From the NCBI GenBank assembly GCA_945831575.1, contig CAMACX010000003.1:62001-126000 (forward strand): DNA of 64,000 nt. The letters run 5' to 3'. Shown here piece after piece: positions 51,153-59,811 of the stretch. Every line of letters begins with the position of its first letter. The stretch's first letter is position 1. Source of the stretch: an uncultured Mediterranea sp. (GTDB lineage Bacteria; Bacteroidota; Bacteroidia; Bacteroidales; Bacteroidaceae). The position numbers and the translations under genes were made by a program. The notes below the pieces were generated by a model, which was not told the origin of the DNA, made no database searches, and saw nothing but the letters and a program-made list of their open reading frames with translations.

Positions 51153-52340
51153 TCAACCCACGTAGCTGTGTAAGCCGGACATGAAATAATTACAGCCAAA
51201 GTAGGTGATCAGCACGGAGAGGAAAGCCAGAAGCATGAAGAGATGGAAACGGGATGGTTGCTGCAGCCAGCTGAACCGACGGTAATGGAAAGGGAGCGCA
51301 TAGAGCATGAAGGTAATCAGCGCCCATACCTCCTTGGAATCCCACGCCCAGTAACGTCCCCACGACTGATTTGCCCACACGGCACCCATGAAGATACCGA
51401 CACCCAGCAACCCCTCAGCCGGACGAAGCAAGCGAAGGCTATGCCTCATCAACGCCTCACGACGCGATGACATGCACATCCCCATGACTCCGTTGACACC
51501 CAGGAAGGCGAACAGCGTATAAGCCATCACAATAAACGAGACATGGATTCCGAGCCAAGCCGACCGCAACACGGGTTGCAGCGGCGTGCTCTCGGCGTAG
51601 AGCTGCAAGGCAACACCTGCCACCAAGGCCAGCAGGGCATAAGCCACGTATCGCCTCAGCCATATCAAGAATGAGCAGGCAAACCAAAGGTAACCGAGAT
51701 AGGTCACCCCGATGCCCCAGGGATCGTAGTTCACGCTAAGCCAGCTGACTTGTGCAGCTTCGTCATAGGAATAGGGCGTCAAGCGATACCCTTGAACGGT
51801 AGTCACCCGGTTCATCGACACGGTCACCGCCACCGTATCCACATGGAGATGGCTCACATAGTCGGCATGCTGCATAGTGCCTGGGTCACACGTCACCTCA
51901 AGGCTATCGAGCTGTAGGGTGAAGGGCAACGGCAAGATACGATGATGCGCTGCATCCAGAAAGCGGTTTACCTCCAACCCAGGTTGGAGGTAAACCACAC
52001 CGCGACGGGCAGTGAGCGCCGTGAGCGCAGCACCCAGCAGAATCAGCAGGAAAGCTACGTGAAGATGTATCACAGCGCAACGTCCGATACCTCGGCATGA
52101 AGCAGCGTGACGGGCACGGTTCCTGAGCCACTGCACCACCACAAGCAAGAGCGAGACGCCCAAAGCGCCCCACCAAGCCATGAACCACCAGGCGTCGTAG
52201 ATATGCTCTGAAACCATACGCTCTCCCACCGCCGCAGCCATAAAGGTGGAGACAACCAGTATCACCATCATCCCCACATAGAGCGACAACACAATGCGTT
52301 TCGACCGTTTAGAGCCGGCAAAGAGAGAAAGAATCTGCAT
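51153..52340 (-). CDS. ccsA: CcsA/ResC-type cytochrome c synthase with short ResB-like N-terminal part
   Basis: A 395-residue membrane protein of cytochrome c maturation system II, which attaches heme to CXXCH motifs. The heme-handling WWD-type motif reads VWANQSWGRYWAWDSKEVWA, with flanking histidines in AWLGIHVSFIVMAY and SRFHLFMLLAFLS. The first half (about 1-185) resembles a trimmed ResB: three membrane segments and a periplasmic loop. Fused CcsBA proteins in other bacteria are usually longer. It ends the imelysin/di-heme oxidoreductase cluster, which encodes at least two multi- or mono-heme proteins needing this enzyme. Confidence 0.85.
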   Translation of the reverse strand: MQILSLFAGSKRSKRIVLSLYVGMMVILVVSTFMAAAVGERMVSEHIYDAWWFMAWWGALGVSLLLVVVQWLRNRARHAASCRGIGRCAVIHLHVAFLLILLGAALTALTARRGVVYLQPGLEVNRFLDAAHHRILPLPFTLQLDSLEVTCDPGTMQHADYVSHLHVDTVAVTVSMNRVTTVQGYRLTPYSYDEAAQVSWLSVNYDPWGIGVTYLGYLWFACSFLIWLRRYVAYALLALVAGVALQLYAESTPLQPVLRSAWLGIHVSFIVMAYTLFAFLGVNGVMGMCMSSRREALMRHSLRLLRPAEGLLGVGIFMGAVWANQSWGRYWAWDSKEVWALITFMLYALPFHYRRFSWLQQPSRFHLFMLLAFLSVLITYFGCNYFMSGLHSYVG

Positions 52341-52351
52341 AAATCACTCCT

Positions 52352-53509
52352 TTAGAACGATGGATAGCATTCATTTTCTACCCGTTTCACCGCCATACAC
52401 TCCATCTCTATCAGCCAACCCGGGCGACAGACAGGTGCCCATAGGAACACTTTAGGAACGGCGGGAAAACGCGCTTCGAACAGTGACCGAACCACCTGAT
52501 AATCGGCCGTGTCACGCAGATAGACAATCATCTGCTGCACATCGCTGAAGCTACACTCCGCCTCGGTCAGCAGAGCCGCTACATTCTCCCACATCCACTC
52601 TGTCTGCTTACGGACATCTCCCGGATGAACCACTTCGCCCTTGTTGTTGATGCTGGCGGTGCCCGAGATGAAGACCTGCCGGCGGTCGCCATACTCCACG
52701 TAGCTACCCCGCTCAAAGCTAACCCCATATTCATAAGTAGGATTCAGGTGGGTCGGGGCATAGAGGTGATGTACCTGTCCAGGGAGGATGCCCAGCACCG
52801 CATAGGTGTCAAAAAGCACCTTTACTGCTGCATCGCCTGCCGAGCCGTTAATTCCCGTGCTGGCAATGAAGTGGGTCGCTGAAGTCAGTTGTTGGGTGGC
52901 AAATACCTCGTTGCGTGCCTTCACCACACCAGCATAGTTGGTATCCACATCGTGTACGAAGATCCAGGTGCGGATACAATTATCAGCCAACCGTCCTCCC
53001 TGCTCCATCAGCTGCATCACGTACTCCTGGAAGAGCAGGCGCATCTGATACTCTGCATTAGCGGCACGATTCACGGATCCTCCTCCCCACAAGTGGCGGT
53101 AAGCCCCGTGGCAAGTCTCTGACAAGCCACCAGGCAGCATCTGCGTCACGGCTCCCTCAATGAAATAGGCCCAAAGCGCCACCTTCGTGCCATCCAGCGG
53201 CGGTTGCTGTACGATAGAGGTAGCACAAGCCATATTGTCGGGCAAGGCGGCCAGTAACCGCTCCTTCTGATTGGCAGCATCGCTCAGAAAGAAGCGCTTG
53301 AAAACCGCCTGATACCCCTGCAGAGGACCCAGCAGTAAGGTGTCGTACACATCGAGAAGCGTCTGGAGCTGCTCCTCATAGCTCTGGGCGCACTCAGCGA
53401 CATGCAACATCAGCTGCACCTCACGCCCTCCGCCGGCTGCAGTGAAACAAGCCTGCTCCACACGGCAACCAGCCATCAGTAAATTAGTATATGTCGTCTG
53501 TTTATCCAT
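52352..53509 (-). CDS. Rid/YjgF-superfamily protein, two-domain
   Basis: A protein of about 385 residues; MDKQTTYTNL at 53509 is the likelier start because the upstream ATG adds only four codons. The C-terminal 130 residues (GSYVEYGDRRQVFISGTASI, GDVRKQTEWMWENVAALLTE and VPKVFLWAPVCRPGWLIEME) are a YjgF/RidA-like fold. The N-terminal part resembles chorismatase-like Rid relatives. Reaction unknown. It lies inside the heme/metal cluster between the cytochrome c lipoprotein and ccsA, 11 bp from ccsA. Confidence 0.75.
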   Translation of the reverse strand: MDKQTTYTNLLMAGCRVEQACFTAAGGGREVQLMLHVAECAQSYEEQLQTLLDVYDTLLLGPLQGYQAVFKRFFLSDAANQKERLLAALPDNMACATSIVQQPPLDGTKVALWAYFIEGAVTQMLPGGLSETCHGAYRHLWGGGSVNRAANAEYQMRLLFQEYVMQLMEQGGRLADNCIRTWIFVHDVDTNYAGVVKARNEVFATQQLTSATHFIASTGINGSAGDAAVKVLFDTYAVLGILPGQVHHLYAPTHLNPTYEYGVSFERGSYVEYGDRRQVFISGTASINNKGEVVHPGDVRKQTEWMWENVAALLTEAECSFSDVQQMIVYLRDTADYQVVRSLFEARFPAVPKVFLWAPVCRPGWLIEMECMAVKRVENECYPSF

Positions 53510-53561
53510 TTCATATTCCACTTATCCATTACCACATCTTGATTATCCATCCCATCACTCG

Positions 53562-54284
53562 TCACTCTTTCGCCCCCGCATCAATCCAATCACTGATGAG
53601 CGTGAGCAACACACTCTTCCTCTTCGCATCCAGCAGGTCGGTGTGACTGTGTTGCACCAAGCCTTCCTCACGCAGAAGCCGAGGCAACAGGCTCTCAGAA
53701 GCCTTGCCAGGGGATACCAACAACATCCCCTCTTGTACCTGCGAAGCCTGCCCCACCAACGCCTGATAACTCTTCTCTTCCGTCAGAAAGAGGCCTCGGG
53801 CAGCATGTCCGTTGGCTCCATGGCAGGCAATGCACGACGCATTGAATAGCTCCTGCTGCAACGCGGTGAACATACCCACGTCGAGCGTGCCCACATCAAG
53901 CGCCGCAAGTGCACCAGCCTCATGTAACGCTTCGGCACTCATCCTGGCAAAGGTCACGATGCGCTTACGCAACCGGTTGGTTACGCAGAGTTCCACCTGA
54001 CTGACCTCCTCCTTGATGCCACTCAACACCACCTGCACTTCATCCCCATTGCCTGGAGCTATGACTTTCGATAGCACGGCATAGTCGCTCTCCTCCGTAA
54101 ATCCAGCCACGCAAACCGTGTAATTTTCTGGCCAACTATCCACTCCCTTCAGCTGTCCTGAAAGTTGGAATGAGAGCCCCTCTTGCGGCAAGATAACCTC
54201 TTTTTCGTAGATGCAACCGTCATCACACGAGTAACAAGCCACGAAGATAGAGATAAAAATCGAAACTAAAAAGAATTTCCTCAT
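53562..54284 (-). CDS. Cytochrome c-domain lipoprotein
   Basis: A 240-residue exported protein (lipobox-like SIFVAC/CYSC within the first 20 residues). The first 120 residues form a beta-rich domain, and the C-terminal part has one heme-binding site, CIACH (151-155) in NASCIACHGANG, with later Met residues as possible axial ligands. The GxNGHAARGLFL and WIDAGAKE end recall the 'cytochrome c domain' found with di-heme oxidoreductases. It probably carries electrons for the di-heme enzyme encoded two genes upstream. Confidence 0.82.
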   Translation of the reverse strand: MRKFFLVSIFISIFVACYSCDDGCIYEKEVILPQEGLSFQLSGQLKGVDSWPENYTVCVAGFTEESDYAVLSKVIAPGNGDEVQVVLSGIKEEVSQVELCVTNRLRKRIVTFARMSAEALHEAGALAALDVGTLDVGMFTALQQELFNASCIACHGANGHAARGLFLTEEKSYQALVGQASQVQEGMLLVSPGKASESLLPRLLREEGLVQHSHTDLLDAKRKSVLLTLISDWIDAGAKE

Positions 54285-54353
54285 CGAACCTCATTTATTG
54301 TACAAAACTACTTATAATTATCAAACCTTCTATTTTAAAAACGACCTCCTTAT

Positions 54354-55571
54354 TCAGAACGTATATTGCAACAACAATGTTCCGCCGTGGGTAGCCAAAC
54401 CCAGGTTATCGTTGTCGCGGTCAAGCTGAGTGGCATGGCCGCTGCGGGCAATGTACTGATACATGGCTTGCAGCTTGAGATTGCAGTTTTTGAAAAAGTA
54501 GTTGAATCCTATAGCAGGCATATTGAGCATACCGTCCTTGCTGGTGCCGTTACGGTTGAAGAGGTCGTAGCGGAGCGCCGCCTGGAGCCGGGGTGTCAGG
54601 AAATAGCCTCCTTGCAGGTAGCCACCCAGGAAATCGTAGCTCTCGTTAATCTTCTGCCGTTTGGTGAATCCCACGTGGAGCCAATAGGCCTCGGCAGCCA
54701 GGTAGAGGCGATGGTACAGCCAGGCGAACTCCAACCCTACGCGGCTGTCGTTGGTGCTCTCATTCTCACTCTCCACATTGACCGAAGCCGAGAGGCCAAA
54801 GAGCAGCTTATTCTCCTTCAAGCGGTTAGGATTACCCTGTGTAGAGGGCATCACCCCTTTAGGCATGTAGGTGATACGCCCGGCATAGAGCAGGGAGGGG
54901 ATGTGCCAATCATCGCTGAAGGTCTTCGACGCGGTATTGACGTTGATGCCCGTCCCGTTGAAGATGCCGAGCTGATATCCCCAACGCCCACCCAACAGGC
55001 CATGGAGCTCTACACCTAAGTCAAACCCCGTACCAATCTGAGGAGTGACGGCATTCAAGGAGTAAGGAAGGATGACGCTGCTGCTCAACGACACAGGCAA
55101 CTGAGGAAACAACGTCTCACCCAAAGTGGTGAGGTAAGCATGCGAAAAGGGAGTCTTGAACTTACCCGCCCGCAACTGGAGTTCGGGGCGCAGCTGCAGG
55201 TCGAACCAAGCTTGCTGCAACAGTGCACCACCACTGGCTGCCGCATTGAGGGAGAGGTTGAAGGCCACCTTCCCAAAGGCCTTGCCCGTAAAACCGAGTA
55301 CAGCGTAGGGAATGGAGAAGCCCGAATTGGCGATATTATCCTGGTTGTAGGCCTTGTCGAGGCCCTCGTCGTCGTACCAGTTTAGGTGAAGGCCCGTTTG
55401 TACCAGCATATAGGGTTTAAACACAAAGTCGCCCTTCTTTGAAGCAATCGTAAACCCCTCTCGTCCAGCCAGGGAGACGATGCCATTGGCTGTTTCATCT
55501 TCCTGCTGGGCAAAGAGGGGGCAGGAACTGCAGAGCAAGAACATACAGAGTATATACTTTTTCATACGCAT
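54354..55571 (-). CDS. Outer-membrane porin-like beta-barrel (OprO/OprP-like)
   Basis: A 405-residue beta-barrel with a signal peptide (ending CPLFA). LRAGKFKTPFSHAYLTTLGE and the many alternating strands, ending LLLQYTF, resemble phosphate-selective porin-like proteins. The permeant is unknown. It belongs to the imelysin/di-heme oxidoreductase operon, so movement of a metal complex or small anion is a guess from context. A second porin of the same type begins the operon. Confidence 0.75.
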   Translation of the reverse strand: MRMKKYILCMFLLCSSCPLFAQQEDETANGIVSLAGREGFTIASKKGDFVFKPYMLVQTGLHLNWYDDEGLDKAYNQDNIANSGFSIPYAVLGFTGKAFGKVAFNLSLNAAASGGALLQQAWFDLQLRPELQLRAGKFKTPFSHAYLTTLGETLFPQLPVSLSSSVILPYSLNAVTPQIGTGFDLGVELHGLLGGRWGYQLGIFNGTGINVNTASKTFSDDWHIPSLLYAGRITYMPKGVMPSTQGNPNRLKENKLLFGLSASVNVESENESTNDSRVGLEFAWLYHRLYLAAEAYWLHVGFTKRQKINESYDFLGGYLQGGYFLTPRLQAALRYDLFNRNGTSKDGMLNMPAIGFNYFFKNCNLKLQAMYQYIARSGHATQLDRDNDNLGLATHGGTLLLQYTF

Positions 55572-55623
55572 TTTGTTATTTAGAATGGTTGTCGTTTAAA
55601 GGTTTTAGCAAATTGATGATTTT

Positions 55624-57063
55624 TCACAATGACTCCAGGAAGGTAATCAGCGCATCGCGGTCACTCTTGGGTATCTGCATGAAGAGGCGTTTCGATGTTT
55701 CAGCCTCTCCGCCATGCCACAGGATGGCCTCTTTCAGGTTACGCGCCCTGCCGTCGTGGAGGAAATAGGTATGGCCGTTGACCGTCTCCTGCAACCCGAT
55801 GCCCCAAAGCGGCGTGGTACGCCACTCATTGCCACGAGCCAATCCGCTGACGTAGTTGTCATTGAGCCCTACACCCATGACTTCGGAACCCATGTCGTGA
55901 AGCAGGTAGTCGGAATAGGGATGGATGGTTTGGTTACCCAACCAAGGGAGACGCGTACCGAGCAACAACGTGCTGCCTTGCGAACGGGTATGGAGCGTGG
56001 TGACATGGCAGAGGTGACACTTGGCTGCGAAGAACTGCTGCTCACCCCGCTTCACCTGCTCATCATTGACACGGCGACGGGCAGGTACACCCAACGACTG
56101 AAGATAGAGGTCCACATCTTCCATATCTTCCGAAGAGATGTCCAGCTGGTCGTAACTGAGCCCCATCATGCTGCCTTGATCCATCTGCAGCTGTCCTTCG
56201 CAAATCTCCTCCGGGTAGCGGCTATTGGTCACTCCCATGTCACTGCTGAAGCCGAGCTCCACGGTCAAGTCGGCATGTTGTGCCTTATTTCCGCTGAGGC
56301 CAAGTTGGCGCACACCCCGCTCAGTGATGTAATTGGCACGCCCGCTGATGCCATACTCCGGATAGTTGCTCTTGGCCGCCAGCGCCTCTATCTCCTTCGT
56401 ATCGAGTGCCATCATCTGCCCCAATCCCACGTGGCGGAGCGGAATACGCACCGAGCAGAAGAGGTCGGCTGGTGCAATGGAGTCAGCATACCACTCGGTG
56501 ATGGTATAGGTGGGATAACAGAGCTCGTAGGATTCCCCATCTGGAAATTCACTCTGCTCGTAGTGCCACTCCACCTTGAGCTTACCCTCGGGCTTCACGC
56601 CGTAGATGGCCTGATCATGAAGTACCCGTCCGTAGTTCTGGAAGAAGGCCCCATTCTTACGGGTGATATAAACCAGCATGGAGGAGAAACCTGTGCTCCC
56701 ACTGCCCCCTTCTGACCAAAGCGTCGGCTTGGTGCGGCCCGCATTGCGATGACAGCTACCGCAGGAATAACCCGCATAAACAGGGCCAAGTCCTCCACCC
56801 AATCCGTTGCTGCTGGTGCGCACGTCGTCGTAGAGGCCATCGCCGTTAAGGAAACGGCGCTTGTAGGTGCCATTCAGCCACGAAGCATCGGTATCGTAAG
56901 CAAAGGTGGATTGGGTGAAGATGGTGGAGGTACCTGCTGAAAGGGCATAGCCAGAGGGCACAAAAATGTCATCAGCATCCATTCCCTTCTCCTGGCAAGA
57001 AACCAGGAAAGGGAAAAAGATGCATGAAAACAGTTGTCGCATAAAAAGATGACGACTATACAT
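55624..57063 (-). CDS. Di-heme oxidoreductase (DUF1111 type) lipoprotein
   Basis: A 479-residue lipoprotein (LVSC, C23) with two c-type heme sites, CGSCH (101-105) and CHLCH (349-353). It is a member of the di-heme oxidoreductase/DUF1111 family, which resembles bacterial cytochrome c peroxidases. It is commonly encoded with imelysin-like proteins, and iron or other metal oxidation/uptake has been proposed for that pair. The imelysin gene upstream ends 14 bp before it. MRQLFSCIF at 57042 is an alternative start. Confidence 0.88.
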   Translation of the reverse strand: MYSRHLFMRQLFSCIFFPFLVSCQEKGMDADDIFVPSGYALSAGTSTIFTQSTFAYDTDASWLNGTYKRRFLNGDGLYDDVRTSSNGLGGGLGPVYAGYSCGSCHRNAGRTKPTLWSEGGSGSTGFSSMLVYITRKNGAFFQNYGRVLHDQAIYGVKPEGKLKVEWHYEQSEFPDGESYELCYPTYTITEWYADSIAPADLFCSVRIPLRHVGLGQMMALDTKEIEALAAKSNYPEYGISGRANYITERGVRQLGLSGNKAQHADLTVELGFSSDMGVTNSRYPEEICEGQLQMDQGSMMGLSYDQLDISSEDMEDVDLYLQSLGVPARRRVNDEQVKRGEQQFFAAKCHLCHVTTLHTRSQGSTLLLGTRLPWLGNQTIHPYSDYLLHDMGSEVMGVGLNDNYVSGLARGNEWRTTPLWGIGLQETVNGHTYFLHDGRARNLKEAILWHGGEAETSKRLFMQIPKSDRDALITFLESL

Positions 57064-57077
57064 AGCACTCCTCTCGA

Positions 57078-58244
57078 TTAGATTTTATGCGCTTTGAAGC
57101 GTTGGGCATAGTTCTCTCCGCCCTTGTAGCTCGTTGCCCAGTAATCGTAGAGGTCGGAGGCATCTTGCTGCAGCAGATAAGTCACCTGCACCATGTAGTT
57201 GGCCCAACTACGGGCATTATCGGCTGTATAGACGATATCGGCAGCATTGCCTGAGTCAGCCGTATCGTTCACCGTGCGAGGAACGCCATTGCGGAAAGCC
57301 AGGAACTCCAGCGTGTGGAAGCCACGCACCTCCTGCTTGGCGCTGATGGCATCGTCACTGTCACCATCGCTCCAATCCAGGTTATCAAAGTCTCCCGAGT
57401 TGAGGATGCGCACGATGGCATCCTGGTCGAGTGGCCAGCTGTCCATGTTGGGGTCAAGTCCCTCATTGTCCACAGGTCCGAAGAGGAAAGCCTCACTCGT
57501 CTCCCAGGGCACACGTGCTGCCATCCAGGCATCGCAGACAGCATCGAAAGCTTCATCGCTCGGTGCTTCCAGGAAGCCCTTGGCTGCCTGATAGAGCAAG
57601 GTATTCTTCTCCTTAAGTTCCTTGTAAGTGGGAAGCACCACGTCATCTACATACGAGGCCACAATGGGATCAAGCACATTATCCTGATTCACAGCACCGG
57701 TTTGCTCAAGGTAGCTCTTGAGCTGCGTCAGCACCTCCACCAGGTCGGCACAACGCTGCTGCGCCACGCGCGCCTCACTGCTTCCGATGTTGTTGCGGAA
57801 AGGCTGCGGAATGTCGAGAATAGCCTCAATGGCATCAGCAATGGCATCGCGCACTGCGGTATCCAGTGTGGCATTATGCTTGGCCATGAGCGCGGCCAGC
57901 GAGTAGGTGCCCACTTCACCGTTGCGCGTACCGTAGTAGGCATTGCGTATGGAATAGATGTTGTTACTGTAATCCTCACGCGAGTGCCAGCTGTACCACG
58001 ACTCCACGGCATAGAGTGCCTCGGTCTTCATTCCGGCATTCCATTTGTCGAGCGGGTCGCCGATTTTGGTTTCACCCACCTCGGTAGCAATGTTGGTGCA
58101 GCCATTAATCAGCTGCTCAATGCAGATAAACGACTCACCGGCTGCTTCCTGTTCCAACGATTCTCCTTTGTCTTCGCTGCAAGCTGCCAGCGAAACGACC
58201 AAGCCCATCATCAGGGCCCATCCAAATACTTTAATCTGTTTCAT
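57078..58244 (-). CDS. Imelysin-family (M75, IrpA-like) lipoprotein
   Basis: A 388-residue helical lipoprotein (LAAC, C22). The family motif GxHxxE appears as GFHTLE (308-313) with H310 and E313. Imelysin-like proteins bind metal, often iron, on the cell surface or in the periplasm, and their genes commonly sit next to di-heme oxidoreductases. No peptidase active site was identified. Second gene of the operon after a porin. Confidence 0.9.
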   Translation of the reverse strand: MKQIKVFGWALMMGLVVSLAACSEDKGESLEQEAAGESFICIEQLINGCTNIATEVGETKIGDPLDKWNAGMKTEALYAVESWYSWHSREDYSNNIYSIRNAYYGTRNGEVGTYSLAALMAKHNATLDTAVRDAIADAIEAILDIPQPFRNNIGSSEARVAQQRCADLVEVLTQLKSYLEQTGAVNQDNVLDPIVASYVDDVVLPTYKELKEKNTLLYQAAKGFLEAPSDEAFDAVCDAWMAARVPWETSEAFLFGPVDNEGLDPNMDSWPLDQDAIVRILNSGDFDNLDWSDGDSDDAISAKQEVRGFHTLEFLAFRNGVPRTVNDTADSGNAADIVYTADNARSWANYMVQVTYLLQQDASDLYDYWATSYKGGENYAQRFKAHKI

Positions 58245-58304
58245 TTGTTATTACGTTATGATTATATGATTATTCCTTTCTATACCTTATTATATATAGC
58301 ACCG

Positions 58305-59636
58305 CTATTTCTTGATGAACCAACCCACGAAGGCCACGCCAATGGCCAACTCGTTCTCACTGTTGTACTTACTGGTACCGAAGGGACGTTGGGTGCCTAT
58401 CTGACGGGTGGTGTAGTCGGCCTTCACCACCAGGTTAGGTAGGGGGTACCAATTGAGGCCGGCTGTCCACTTACTCACCTGGCAGCGTGCATCCATCGTC
58501 TGCATCGCCTCGCCCTCTTCCTGGGGATTGTAGTATTCGTAACGTACGAAGGGATAGAGCGTGGGGAACTGCATCCGGGGCAGCAGGGTGCGCAAGTTGA
58601 TGCCCACCTCTGCGCCGTAGCTGAGGGCATTGCGAGCCACCTTACGCATCGAGCCACTATGATAACTATTACCTGAATTGCTGACGTTCACACTACCTAT
58701 GGCATTAGCATGCTGTAAGTTGCCATAGATGAGATGACCCCTGGCCGTTAGATAGCTATTCATGTACTGCCCGTCGGCAGCCAGGATGGTGAGCGCCGAT
58801 GCACCTACCGAAGAGTATTTATAAGGTTTGTCAGCATTGCGGGTGACATCTGCGCAGTAATAAGCCGAGAGGCCCAAACGCAATCCTTTCACGCCAAGGT
58901 AATCCACACGCCCCACGTAAGCCGGTGAGGAGAAGCAATCCTCCTCGAAGAGGCCCTGCTTGCCGTTGCTCACCCAGTTGTCACGGCCAAATCCGTCGGG
59001 GTTAAGCCCGGCCACAATCATCAGTTGGTAATTGAAGCGCCCGGCCCCTCGTCCGATGGAGCCAAACAACTCCACACCCGTCTCGTGCCAGGTGGAAGGG
59101 AGAATCATCGTCTCCCCCTCGGGGCGTGAGGTTCCGAAGAAGTGAATCGGCTCGTGGTGTGCATTGGTCAAGCCAACGGGCACAATGAGATGCCCCACGC
59201 GTATGTTCAGCTCAGGGAGAATAAGGCGGGTGATGTGAAACTGCTCCACAGCCACTTCTCCCCCCTGCTCCATCTCCGTTTCATACTCCCCATTCTCCGA
59301 GTTTTCCAGTTCTTTCTCCACTCCTACGCCACCCGACTCCAGCTCAATCTCGGCACCAAGCAGCCATTTTGAGTTGAAGCGATAGTCAAAAGCCAAAACG
59401 AAGCGAGGGATGGAAATCGTGTTGCGGTGCTCGCGACTATTTCCGTAACTGGTTCCGCTGAAGCGGTTCTTACCATAATCCATAAACTTCGACACTACTT
59501 CGCCATATCCGCCGAAACGGAACTGCTGATAGCCATCTCGTGCCACAGTCAACGTATCCTGAGGTGTTGAGGCATGAAGCACCATCAGCTGAAAGAGAGT
59601 TAAGAGAAGAACCGATACCGTTCTTCGATGTTTCAT
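58305..59636 (-). CDS. Outer-membrane porin-like beta-barrel, first gene of the heme/metal operon
   Basis: A beta-barrel of about 440 residues. LNIRVGHLIVPVGLTNAHHE and FRFGGYGEVVSKF recall phosphate-selective or maltoporin-like Bacteroidetes porins. The start at 59636 (MKHRRTVSVLLLTLFQ), with signal peptide ending LHAST, or at 59645 is preferred. The frame's first ATG at 59705 lies upstream of the TACTTTTG -7 box and would not be transcribed. Its substrate is unknown. Confidence 0.78.
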   Translation of the reverse strand: MKHRRTVSVLLLTLFQLMVLHASTPQDTLTVARDGYQQFRFGGYGEVVSKFMDYGKNRFSGTSYGNSREHRNTISIPRFVLAFDYRFNSKWLLGAEIELESGGVGVEKELENSENGEYETEMEQGGEVAVEQFHITRLILPELNIRVGHLIVPVGLTNAHHEPIHFFGTSRPEGETMILPSTWHETGVELFGSIGRGAGRFNYQLMIVAGLNPDGFGRDNWVSNGKQGLFEEDCFSSPAYVGRVDYLGVKGLRLGLSAYYCADVTRNADKPYKYSSVGASALTILAADGQYMNSYLTARGHLIYGNLQHANAIGSVNVSNSGNSYHSGSMRKVARNALSYGAEVGINLRTLLPRMQFPTLYPFVRYEYYNPQEEGEAMQTMDARCQVSKWTAGLNWYPLPNLVVKADYTTRQIGTQRPFGTSKYNSENELAIGVAFVGWFIKK

Positions 59637-59674
59637 TATATCCATTTTTGCGCTATTATTGTTGAAAAACGGTG

Positions 59675-59682
59675 CAAAAGTA
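59675..59682 (-). promoter_or_regulatory. -7 box of the porin-imelysin operon
   Basis: The minus strand reads TACTTTTG inside CACTACTTTTGCACC, the same 15 bases that surround the MFS -7 box at 49514-49528. It lies about 30-40 bp before the preferred start codons. Confidence 0.6.
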
Positions 59683-59811
59683 GTGCCCCCCCACCACGAG
59701 GGCAATACCCAAAAACGATGATAATTTCCAAATACCTACTTTTAGTGATTGCAGGAATGAACGAAAAAAACGAATTTTGCAGCGAAATTAGAAACGAAAA
59801 GCATTGGAACA

